Positions 45,234 to 55,400 of a DNA stretch of 64,000 nucleotides are shown here, piece by piece (the stretch's first letter is position 1; every line of letters starts with the position of its first letter). A program made the translations under genes and the position numbers. Location of the stretch: positions 59,674,001 to 59,738,000 of the forward strand of contig JASDFA010000018.1 in the NCBI GenBank assembly GCA_035772735.1, read 5' to 3'. This DNA is from Datura wrightii (taxonomy: Eukaryota; Streptophyta; Magnoliopsida; Solanales; Solanaceae). A model generated the notes under the pieces. That model made no database searches and was not told the origin of the DNA. It saw nothing but the letters and a program-made list of their open reading frames with translations.

Positions 45234-46663
45234 TGTTCGGTGGTTTACTATATGGGTTAAAAACCGACACGCAAGTGCACGTGGTCAAACAAGTAATAAA
45301 GTGGCTAAGTAAGCCAAGTATCGAACCAAGGAGACTCTGGATAAGTAAAATTGCTCAAGTATACTATATTCTATCTTACTTCTATATATGCTGACAACAA
45401 CGTAACCAAAAGTTAAATAATTTTGTTTATAAATTATATACTAAAACTATTAACAAATATTTACTTTGAATTGAAACTATGGATATGAGCATACCAAGGT
45501 TAAGAACAAGTAATGAACTTGATTATAATCATAATTCGGTTATTCTTCTCTTCTAGTTGCTAGCCAAGAACATTAGCCTAGAGATTAAAACTCTCGTATT
45601 TAATCTCACTTAAGAATCATAAACCATCCGTCTACATTTCTATGATCAAATGCAATTTATGACCTCACAATACAATTCCGGTTCCTAAATTGACTAATAC
45701 GGCTTTCAAGTATATTTCTATCAGGAAAGCACATCAAAACCCAATTTTCCCAAATCAAGTTAAGAACAATACCCTATTAATTCACAACTTTCCAATTTCT
45801 TGCTCTCTCGAGTGAAATCGGACTTTTTAGATGAACATTAACGTCGGCCACACACTAATGCAGTAGAAACAAGAATTAATAGAACAACATAGAAGAAGAA
45901 GATGAAAAACCATACAATTCAATAATCAAAATTCATCACCATTGTTCATAACCTCAGCAAGGAAGAGAATTAGCCACTCATTTGTGGATTAATCATCCTA
46001 AAACAAGTGTTAATCATACAAACAATTGATTGAAAGAAGAAAGAAAGAGAGAAAAACCCTTAGCTTTTTCGTCCCTCAACTGCCTGTAACCCACGTCCTT
46101 GCTCCACCAAGTCTGCCTTTCTTAAAAATAAGCCTAAGTGTTCTATTTATACTATTGGGAATTTTTCCCGGAATAACAAGCAACGTGTCACGGAGGCCAA
46201 CGCGGAGCACTGCCTCCGTGACACGGCGTGGACGCGGACCCACACTAGATATCTAGGGGTCCGGGAATATAGCCTCAACGTGGCACGGCATGCAACGCGG
46301 AGGCTTGCCTCCGTGCCACGGAGCTGTCGCGAGGTTCCACTGGAATTTGACAATTAAATCGCCCTCCAGGCAGTGTGCCTCCGTGATGGTAGCGTGGCAC
46401 GGCTCCATCGCGGAGCCCCTTTACATTGTGCAGTCCAATGACTTTTTCGTGCTCGCACCCGAGTCCAACTCCGATATTGTTCCAACATGCATTTTAGCTC
46501 CTCAAAATCATGTTTTACCTACAAAACAATGCTAATCATGTTGGTTAGTATAAATTCACATTTTATTACCAATTACATGAAAATGTATACACATTGCACA
46601 ATAAACAAGACAAAAATGATAAGTTTGAGTATCACTTGGGCATATAAATCTGCCCAATATCAC
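45234..46663 (-). repeat. Element H 3' LTR
   Basis: Plus view TGTTCGGTGGTTTACTATATGG...CTGCCCAATATCA. The TATA-like GTATAAATAG (minus) is at 46152-46143. Two tandem ~90-bp GC-rich units start at 46182 and 46273. Confidence 0.94.
46143..46425 (-). promoter_or_regulatory. Element H U3 promoter: TATA and tandem GC-rich units
   Basis: Units begin CAACGTGTCACGGAGG (46182) and CAACGTGGCACGGCATG (46273). The first contains a 13-bp inverted repeat, GTGTCACGGAGGC (46185-46197) with GCCTCCGTGACAC (46212-46224). The second ends in the CCACTGGAATTT word. They lie directly upstream of the TATA box on the minus strand. Confidence 0.65.
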
Positions 46664-46700
46664 TTAGCCCACACTTAAATCCTTGTTCATCCTTGAACAA
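46664..46700 (-). other. Element H polypurine tract and stem-loop
   Basis: Minus strand TTGTTCA-AGGA-TGAACAA (46700-46683), a perfect 7-bp stem, then GGATTTAAGTGTGGGCTAAG. Relative to E and I the loop-closing C-G pair is T-A on both sides, a compensated change. Confidence 0.88.
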
Positions 46701-48500
46701 CACATACACAACTCATGCAAATTACATCCCAACCTTCGCCACTATGGTGCGACAATTTGAGCTACGGTCATACCGATCATTCGATATTGTAAATCATCAG
46801 GAAAACATGCATGGTCTTACAATGCAACGACCTTTAATACATCAAGACTTCCTAGACTTTAAGAATCGACCCTCGATATCAGCAAACTCATGCAAATCAA
46901 CTAATCAAGATATCCGACACGAAAATCAATCTTTCATCAAGCATGTGCCCTCACAACTCAAGAGAATCTTCCCCTTTATGCTCATGTGACACACAAACAT
47001 TCAAGTAGGGTCATGTAGAAATTAATTTCACTCTCTCTCCCAAAAGAATTCACATGCCTCATGTCATGACCCATAAGCTTGCCCTTAGTGTATTACTCCA
47101 CTAATATAAAGAAATGCAATGTAAGATCACGTAGGACTTTAATGGGTTGTAATGGATGCTATGGAACTAGTACATATTGGATTAGCCAATAATAGCCACT
47201 AGCATCATTAAGCGCCTTTTCAACACATTCCCATCAACTCATGAACATTGTTTCTCTCTTTTCTTTTTTTTTTCATCCCATTCATGCTGGTTTACTTTTG
47301 TATGGCCCATTTCATCAAACACACTTGACATGACACAAAGGTTTTTCATGCACCTTCATTATCATTTCATTATAACAAGTGCCTCTTCAACCTTTTCTTT
47401 TCTTTCCTCACTCTACTTTTCTTTTTCTTTCCACTATTCTCACTCTTTGACACTTTGGGAAAATTTTTTCTTCTTAAGCGCTTAAGAGTTTTGTATAGAC
47501 TTTACAGCTAATGAAAAGAAAGAATTAAGCTTAGTTTATACAATTTTGGACAAAAGAAAGAAATAATCGGCTAAAGGCTCAATGGGCTGACTAGGGTATA
47601 CAATCACATAAAAAGGTAGTGTATGACAAGAAAAAAATAGAAACTCTCGGTTAAAACAAAGAAATGCCTACATCCTTTCCAACACTACACCTCCTTCATT
47701 TCGTTTTGTACACACACCAGGCAAGTTCTAGACACTTCACAATAGCATGGAATAACAACACCTCACTTCACACTTCATGCACATGCTCGATTCAAGATGC
47801 ATTTACAGACTCTTTAATTAGCCAATTACATGAATTCAGAATTAAGCCTCAATCACACCGAATCGAATTCTACAGCTAAGGTAACTCAACATATTTACAA
47901 AATTGCATGCTTTCAAACGAATCACTTTTACATTTTGAATATCAGTTACAACACGCAACCATAATTTCACAACCATATTGTAACTACAGGTTCCGTGATG
48001 TAATCCACTTAAGAAAAACTGAAAACAAAGTAAAATCACTACTCCTATTGACTACATTTCCCTTAAGACGGTCGTCATCCATCCATCATAGGGAACGGTC
48101 ACTAACTATGACTTCGGTTCAATGGGACTATTCTCGGTAAAAGAACCGAAAACAAACTCCGAGAAACCCAAAAATAAAAATCAAAAAATTTTGCAAAACA
48201 TCGATCATTTCGATGGAAAAATATTTACAAAATATTTTAATATGTACAAAATATTTTCACAAAATTTTAAAAATATCGATCATTTCGATAGAGAAAAAAA
48301 AACATAAGAAAATATTTACAAAAAATTTTTTCTTCTACAGACTTAGCTGGCAAACCACAACATTTCACAACACACATCATCAATTACCACAAATATTTAT
48401 AGATACAAACCAGTTTGCACACAGGGAAACATAAACATACATACAAAATAGAGGAAAAACATACAACAAATCAGCCCAGCCCCAGCACCTAACTACTCCC
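46701..48500 (-). other. Element H 3' non-coding region
   Basis: No gene. Shares with E, F and I the TTCGGTTC/GAACCGAA stem (48113-48150), the GGTCGTCATCCATCCATC block (48070) and CTTAAGCGCTTAAGAG near 47475. AT-rich repeats containing TTTCGATRGA occur at 48200-48300. Confidence 0.6.
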
Positions 48501-48537
48501 CACCCCACACTTAAATCGAACACTGTCCCCAGTGTTC
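48501..48537 (-). other. Internal stem-loop plus second PPT-like tract, element H
   Basis: Minus strand GAACACTG-GGGA-CAGTGTTC (48537-48518), a perfect 8-bp stem, then GATTTAAGTGTGGGGTGGGG. It lies just after the ORF3 stop. Confidence 0.78.
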
Positions 48538-48582
48538 ACAAAAATTAAAAATCACAAATTTTCGGGTGGTGGAACTCCCTGA

Positions 48583-49794
48583 TCAGTCGAAATATTCGAC
48601 TTCTTCATCCGGTGCTGCTGCCTCATCGCCCATGTCCGAGTCACCTCCGTCGTCATCATCGGACTCCACATCGGAGTCCTCCCGACGTGTCTCCTCGTCC
48701 GTGGGGACATCATCGTCAGTGGGCTCAACAAAGGCTGGCCCCACTCGGCACAAAGCTCTGGCGTTTTCGCCAAATGGGTAATCCAGCTCCAGCCGCCATA
48801 ATTCATCCTCTGTGGCTGGTCTCCCACCTATCCGAAGCTGAAGCATTTGCATACCAAACATCCGTGCCATGTACTGGTCGTCGCGAGCATGTCGCTCGCC
48901 AAGTGTCAGCACTGGCCCGTGTGTGGTGTCTGGGGCCTTAGTTTTGGTCACATCAAGGGCCTTCCGCTCCAACTGCGGGATGTAGTCCAATGCCTCTTCC
49001 TCGACGTCGAGGCCCCGGAGGAAGGTGGTGATAAGTCCTCCGAACGCATACCTGTGGCCCTAGTGTAGTCGGGCTTTCTTCATGGCGGATATGATGACCG
49101 CCCCAACATTAATCTCTAGCCCTTTCATCAGGGCATACACCAGGCACACACGGTCCCGGGTCACATCCGTCATGTGCACCCCCGGGATCAGGCACGAACA
49201 AACTATTTTCAGCCAAATTCTTGCCTCCCTGTTCATTTGAGAATATGGCAGAGTCTGGTGGTAACCCCTCTCCTTATGTCTGCTCCATCTAGTTGTGGAT
49301 CGAGCCCCACACAGTGTGCGTCTGATATCGGCATATGGTGGGGTGATGTTCAGCTGGCGGAGAACGTGGGCGTCTGTGTCCCGCGCTCCAATGATGGCAT
49401 TTAATTGCTGGGGTTCCAGAGTGACAATCTGCCCTCTGATCTTTATTGTGTGGCTTCTGATTGCCGGGTTCCAATTCGCATAGGACTCCTGGACTAAATG
49501 TAAGTTGCACTCCTTGGGCTCCTGAAATATGAAGCTGAGCCCAGCTGCCTCGATCCTCTACACTATACGGGGGAACTCCTGTGCTAGTGGTTCCCGCGCA
49601 ATATGCTCCTCAGGGAAGTATTTGTTTTCCTTGTGTTTAGCGTACCATTTCTTCCCTTCATCGGTTACCCACCTCATTCCGTATTGGCGGAGTGGAACAG
49701 CTGGTGCAGCTGGGATTGCTGTGCCCAGTCTAAGTCGTTTTCTCCCGGTGCCTGAAGTAGATGCACCTTTACCCTTATCCTGCCTACTTGCCAT
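48583..49794 (-). pseudogene. Element H ORF3: post-pol protein resembling the 'putative plant transposon protein' domain
   Basis: One frame of about 404 codons from ATG at 49794, with two in-frame stops (near 49560 and 49040). The N-terminus is basic (RKRLRLG). The middle has GKKWYAKHKENKYFPEE, a YANWNP word and the LVYALMKGLEINVG segment. The C-terminus is highly acidic (DSDVESDDDDGGDSDMGDE). The YANWNP...IRG...LNAI..G pattern resembles the domain that Pfam, from memory, calls Transposase_32. It sits in the env-like position of Athila-type elements, but I see no signal peptide or membrane span. Function unknown. Confidence 0.75.
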
Positions 49795-49799
49795 TGTAC

Positions 49800-50501
49800 C
49801 TGTCAACACAAATAAACAAGCACCATGTCAAGCTAAATGCATGTTAGCTTCGGCTAAGGTCGGGTTAAGCTAAGTTTGCCCCACACTTAGTCCTTAGCTA
49901 CTGTTACGATACTACGGCAAGGATCACTTTATTTACACCAAAAACAAACAACTATACAATTTATGCTTAGTGCGTTCGCAAAGAAAATTTCGACAGTATA
50001 ACTTTAGCGTACTACTCAGACTTCATATAGCTAATCCCAATCCTACCATCGCTATCAATTCAACCATCGCACTTAGCAAAGAAAATAACAACCAAAAACA
50101 ACAACAAAATTTCTATATACATGAATCTATGTAATCAACCAATTCGAACAATTTTCACATTTTTCCAACAAACCCGAGAATTCATCGTCTATTACATTCA
50201 CACAATATTTACAACGACTTATTCTCAATGTACAAGTACACCCCGGCATATAATTCACAAATTTACCAAGTTACCCAATTCGATTTCAACAACCCAAGCC
50301 CTAGAATTGAATTTCACAATCAAATTCGAATCATTCATGCAATCGACAAGTTCAAACACGTATTACAACATTCCGAACATTTATCAATCAAAGAATAACT
50401 CAATTTCATGCTAAATTGCTACTTAGGGAAATATATCTCACCTCCCATGCTCAAATTCGACTAAAATCGACAAAAACTTGAGAGAGACGAGGAAAACATA
50501 C
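49800..50501 (-). other. Putative leader intron of element H ORF3 (702 bp)
   Basis: Minus-strand donor AAAG|GTATGT (50502/50501) and acceptor TTGTGTTGACAG|GTACAATGG (49800/49799); the ORF3 ATG is 6 bases into the second exon. The interval is T-rich and ORF-free, as plant introns are. Element I has the same donor word and an acceptor at the same distance from its ORF3 ATG. Confidence 0.6.
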
Positions 50502-50860
50502 CTTTAAGTTGAATAATCAAAGAAACTCGACAATTTCTTTGCTTAATACCGTGGCACGTTGGTTGGGGTGGGAAATTTGGGTGTTTGGTCGCGGAGAAGT
50601 AAGAAAATGAGGGGAAAAGGGGTTTTTCGGGGTTTAAAATGAAGGAAAACACGCGGGTCACCCGGCAACCCGGTGTGACCCGTCACAAAATATAGGGCAA
50701 CGTGTCACGGAGGGTAACGCGGAGCCTTACTCCGTGAAATGGAGCTATCGCGATGGCTTACTGGAATTTTCAAAAATTCCAGATTAACCTTCAACGTGTC
50801 ACGGAGGGTAACGCGGAGCCCCTCCTCCGTGACACGGAGCCATCGCCCCAGCTCACTGTC
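50502..50860 (-). promoter_or_regulatory. Putative internal promoter of element H ORF3: U3-like tandem units
   Basis: Two ~90-bp GC-rich units start CAACGTGTCACGGAGGGTAA at 50699 and 50789, with CTCCGTGACACGG inverse arms and an ACTGGAATTT word, matching the U3 units of the H and I LTRs. Downstream on the minus strand is TATA-like CTATATTTTG (about 50694-50685), then a leader of roughly 170 bases to the splice donor. Confidence 0.55.
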
Positions 50861-51093
50861 TCTTCATTTTATTCATTTTTCCATACCTTGCCTTTTCCTT
50901 CCCGATTCCATGCATATTTTTTCTCCGTTTGACCTGAAAATCACCTCACTAAACAAAATTGGTTAGATTAATAGATTTCCCTAATTAAAATGAAAAATAC
51001 TAACTAAAACGAAAAATTTGTACTAAATCAAGAAAAAGAAAAATAAAATAAAATCTATTTACACTTTACAAAACAAAAGAAAAAAATATTTTT

Positions 51094-51145
51094 CACGGGT
51101 TGCCTCCCGTGCAGCGCCTGGTTTACCATCGCGGCTCGACGTCCT
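51094..51145 (-). other. Post-pol tandem stem-loops, element H
   Basis: Minus strand ACGTCG-AGCCG-CGATGG (about 51142-51125), then CACGGG-AGGCAA-CCCGTG (51111-51094), a perfect 6-bp stem with paired changes relative to E. Confidence 0.8.
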
Positions 51146-51151
51146 TTATGC

Positions 51152-51490
51152 TCAATTATCCACTAGGGTGATGGACGATTTTTCACGATCATTGTCCTCC
51201 CCCCAGTAGTGCTCACCCTTATCTGGTGGTCTTCCCATCAACTCTCGGGAATCATCCATTTGGTTAGCATACCCATGATCAATTACATTGATCACCGAGA
51301 GTTCTTCATTTACCATCGGGAGCTTGGGTGCTTTGTACACGTCGAACACCTCTACCTTGTCATGTGCTCGCATTGTAAGTTGACCCGCAGCCACGTTGAT
51401 TAATGCTTTCTCGGTTGCCAAGAAGGGTCGTCCCAAAATAAATGGGACTTCAGCGTCTGGTTCAAAATCCAGAACAATAAAATCAACCGA
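51152..51490 (-). pseudogene. Element H protease end fused to an integrase tail
   Basis: The open segment 51436-51152 begins with the protease motif MGRPFLATEKALINVAAG and ends with EHYWGEDNDREKSSITLVDN. The latter is the C-terminal tail of integrase in element I (HYWGEDVIREKTSITLEDD). RT, RNase H and most of integrase were therefore removed between them. A frameshift near 51485 separates it from the upstream protease. Confidence 0.85.
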
Positions 51491-53523
51491 AAAATGAGGG
51501 ATCCCACTTGCACAAGCACATCCTCAACAATACCATTCGGCCTAGCTAAGGATCTATCTGCTAGCTGCAAGATTACGGTTGTAGGCCTAGGACTCCCTAG
51601 ACCCAACTTTCTGAATACCGAAGATGGCATCAGGTTTATGCTCGCCCCCAAGTCACACAATCCACGAGCTCGGATACTCTGCCCAATAGTAAGCTGGATA
51701 GTAAAACTTCCAGGGTCTTTTAACTTCGTAGGCAGTCTATTTTGGATCCGGGAAGTGCATTCCTCCATCAAAGCTACCGTGGCATACTCAGTCAGACGAC
51801 TTTTGTTGGACACGATGTCTTTAATATATTTGGCATATTTTGGCACTCCCTGCAAGACATCAACAAGAGGTAAATTAACCTGTACCTGTTTAAGCACCTC
51901 CATAAATTTCTTGAAACATGCCTCCTCCTTGTGTTTCTTGAGTCGTTGAGGGAACGGGGGTGGAGGCCTTTCTGATTCTGCTTCTTTGGTCTTCCCCCTA
52001 TCCGAACTTTGTTCTTCCTCAACATCTGCTGCTCCTGACTTTTGAGGTGGTCTTTCCGGTTCCACCTCCTTCAGCTGCAAACCACTCCTTGTGGTCACTG
52101 CATTTACCTGCTTCGGATTAGGATCCGTGTCGCTAGGCAGTCCTCCTCTGGGCCTTGTGTTTTGGGCACTAGCAAATTGCCCAAATTGATACTCAAGAGC
52201 CTTGGTCTCTAATTGATTGTTCTTCACTTCGGCTGCCAATTTAACATAGTCAGCCTGCAATTGCGCCTGATTAGCAATCATGGTCTTGAACATTTCCTCA
52301 ATGGTAAGTGATGGTGGTGGAGGAGGGGCATTGTGATTTCTGAATTGAGATTGGTAGTTCTGTTGCCCTCCTTGATTCCTGTGCATACCTTGACCCGAAC
52401 TTTGGCCTTGTTGGTTGTTGCTACCCCACAAAAAATTTGGATGGTTCCTCCAATTTGAGTTGTAGCCGCTACCAAACTGCTGCTGATTTCTCTATGCATT
52501 GCCCACAAAGTTAACCGAATCTGGGTTTGCTCCACAGCACTCAGCTGAGTGCTCACTGCTTCCACACACTTCACACCACATTTGCTGGACCGCATTGACT
52601 GAAGCTGAAGGCTGGTTCAAGTTCATGTTACTGAAGTGGTTGTTCAACTGATTCTGCAAGGCAGCTATCTGTGCAGCGATAGCTGTAAATCCATCCACTT
52701 CCAGCACTCCTGCTGCTTTCCTTGCTCCACCTCGAGATGAGTCAGCATTCCATTCTGGATTGCCCTGTGAAATCCTATTGAGCAAAGTGTACAGCTCCTC
52801 ATAAGTCTTTTCCAGCGCTTGCCCTCCAGCTGCTGAGTCTAACAAAATTTTAGTATGGGGTTCCAAACCCTCAATAAATGTGTGTACCAACACCTCATTG
52901 GACTAATGATAATGAGGACAGTCCCGCAACATGGATTTAAATCTTTCCCAGGCTTGATATAAATTTTCTCCCTCCCTCTGTTTGAAACTTAGAATTTGAC
53001 TTCTAAGTCTGGCTGTTTTACCAGAGGGAAAAAGTCTTATCAAGAACTTTCGTGCTAGATCATCCCACGTTGATATAGAATTTGGTGGCTCAGCTTTTAA
53101 CCACCTCTTGGCTTCACCAAGTAAGGAAAACGGAAATAGTGTGAGCCGAACATAATCAGGTGACACTCCAGCGGGTATATAAGTGTCACTTATCTCCAAA
53201 AAGTTCTGGAGATGTTGTTGTGGGTCTTCATGAGGGAGACCGGTAAATTGCCCGCTTGTGTGCAAAAGTTGCACCATATTCTGCTTTAATTCAAATCTCC
53301 CTCCAGGCTCTGGTTTGCGGATACTTGAATGTACATTGTTGGCATGTGGGATTGCCACCTCGCGAACCGGCCTTGCTGCTGCTTCGTCTGGCACTAACAC
53401 TGCCCTCACGACTGGTGGATTTTGCTGCTCCATAATAGTCTGTCTGAGCAACTGCAGCTTCTTTTGTAGAGCTTCTCTGCGTTTACTATGAAATTCACGT
53501 TCAGGCTCTATATAAGATTCCAC
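51485..53523 (-). pseudogene. Element H gag and protease
   Basis: A single frame with two stops (near 52895 and 52435), both at Gln-type codons. 53523-52903 has RKPEPGGRFELKQNMVQLLH and GEAKRWLKAEPPNS. 52893-52492 has a knuckle-like Cys/His stretch (CEVCGSSEHSAECC). 52431 onward carries the proline motif PPPPFPQRL and the protease ARGLCDLGASINLMP (D260-L-G). Close to element F throughout. Confidence 0.87.
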
Positions 53524-53576
53524 CAGCTCCTTGTCCTTTGCCAGTGTTCACAGAAATCAAGTCTGCAAAATACAGG

Positions 53577-53679
53577 CTAAGACCAAGTTGTCAACACTTA
53601 AGAAAATAAAACAAAAATACAGTAAATTTACACTTAACACAATTTCACCAATTGCCTAGTCTCCCTGGAAACGGCGCCA
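53577..53679 (-). other. Element H primer-binding site and leader
   Basis: Primer site TGGCGCCGTTTCCAGGGA (53679-53662), two bases different from E in the middle. The leader word CTTAAGTGTTGACAACTTGG is at 53602-53583. Confidence 0.82.
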
Positions 53680-53685
53680 AAAACT

Positions 53686-55113
53686 TGTTCGGTGGTTTGC
53701 TATATGGGTTAAAAACCGACACGCAAGTGCACGTGGTCAAACAAGTAATAAAGTGGCTAAGTAAGCCAAGTATCGAACCAAGGAGACTCTGGATAAGTAA
53801 AATTGCTCAAGTATACTATATTCAATCTTACTTCTATATATGCTGACAACAACGTAACCAAAAGTTAAATAATTTTGTTTATAAATTATATACTAAAACT
53901 ATTAACAAATATCTACTTTGAATTGAAACTATGGATATGAGCATACCAAGGTTAAGAACAAGTAATGAACTTGATTATAATCATAATTCGGTTATTCTTC
54001 TCTTCTAGTTGCTAGCCAAGAACATTAGCCTAGAGATTAAAACTCTCGTATTTAATCTCACTTAAGATCATAAACCATCCATCTATATTTCTGTGATCAA
54101 ATGCAATTTATGACCTCGCAATACAATTTCGGTTCCTAAATTGACTAATACGGCTTTCAAGTATACTTCTATCAGGAAAGCACATCAAAACCCAATTTTC
54201 CCAAATTAAGTTAAGAACAATACCCTATTAATTCACAACTTTCCAATTTCTTGCTCTCTCGAGTGAAATCGGACTTTTTAGATGAACATTAATGTCGGCC
54301 ACACACTAATGCAGTAGAAACAAGAATTAATAGAACAACATAGAAGAAGATGATGAAAAACCATACAATTCAATAATCAAAATTCATCACCATTGTTCAT
54401 AACCTCAGCAAAGAAGAGAATTAGCCACTCATTTGTGGATTAATCATCCTAAAACAAGTGTTAATCATACAAACAATTGATTGAAAGAAGAAAGAAAGAG
54501 AGAAAAACCCTTAGCTTTTTCGTCCCTCAACTGCCTGTAACCCACGTCCTTGCTCCACCAAGTCTGCCTTTCTTAAAAATAAGCCTAAGTGTTCTATTTA
54601 TACTATTGGGAATTTTTCCCGGAATAACAAGCAACGTGTCACGGAGGCCAACGCGGAGCACTGCCTCCGTGACACGGCGTGGACGCGGACCCTCACTGGA
54701 TATCTGGGGGTCCGGGAATATAGCCTCAACGTGGCACGGCATGCAACGCGGAGGCTTGCCTCCGTGCCACGGAGCTGTCGCGAGGTTCCACTGGAATTTG
54801 ACAATTAAATCGCCCTCCAGGCAGTGTGCCTCCGCGATGGTAGCGTGGCACGGCTCCATCGCAGAGCCCCTTTGCATTGTGCAGTCCAATGTCTTTTTCG
54901 TGCTCGCACCCGAGTCCAACTCCGATATTGTTCCAACATGCATTTTAGCTCCTCAAAATCATGTTTTACCTACAAAACAATGCTAATCATGTTGGTTAGT
55001 ATAAATTCACATTTTATTACCAATTACATGAAAATGTATACACATTGCACAATAAACAAGACAAAAATGATAAGTTTGAGTATCACTTGGGCATATAAAT
55101 CTGCCCAAGATCA
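53686..55113 (-). repeat. Element H 5' LTR (1,428 bp)
   Basis: Nearly identical to 45234-46663. Tip CTTGGGCA(8 nt)TGCCCAAG at 55086-55109. TATA-like near 54594-54603. Tandem GC-rich units start near 54633 and 54725. Confidence 0.95.
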
Positions 55114-55118
55114 CTTGT

Positions 55119-55400
55119 ACAAATAGTATCTCCATATTATCAAGGCAAATACTACTGCTGCCAATTCGAGATCATGAGTCAGGTAGTTCTTTTCATGCAC
55201 TTTCAGCTGTCTAGAAGCATAAGCTATAACTTTTCTTTGTTGCATCAATACATAACCAAGTCTGATCCTTGAAGCATCACAATACACCACAAACCCATCG
55301 ATACCTTCGGGTAGGGTCAACACTGGTGCTGAGGTGAGTCGAGCCTTCAACTCTTGGAAGCTCTTCTCACAAGCCTCCTACCATTGGAACTTTACCTTCT
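55119..55400 (-). pseudogene. Element G RNase H N-terminal part
   Basis: GFVVYCDASRIRLGYVLMQ with the DAS active-site Asp, and HDLELAAVVFALIIWRYYLY, which is cut by H exactly after RYYLYK. It rejoins 45228 when H and one CTTGT are removed. Confidence 0.9.

Larger units (their letters stand above)
45234..55113 (-). mobile_element. Element H: Athila-like retrotransposon with gag-protease and ORF3 but no RT-integrase (9,880 bp)
   Basis: CTTGT flanks both ends (45229-45233 and 55114-55118). LTRs of about 1,430 bp differ at about 20 sites, so it is young. On the minus strand: 5' LTR, primer site, gag, protease fused to an integrase tail, stem-loops, U3-like repeats, leader intron, ORF3, second PPT-like tract, 3' non-coding region, PPT, 3' LTR. 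Confidence 0.94.

Noticed and set aside
46185..46425. GC-rich repeat arrays as CRISPR-like repeats
   Set aside because: Only 1-3 imperfect units with no unique spacers, in a plant LTR promoter.
48201..48330. AT-rich repeats with TTTCGATAGA words as a matrix-attachment or origin sequence
   Set aside because: Short, imperfect and confined to H; nothing else supports such a role.
48566..48941. Ser/Pro-rich plus-strand frames over 48566-48941 and 60794-61009
   Set aside because: They are the antisense of the acidic ORF3 tail; the conserved words are in the minus-strand frame.
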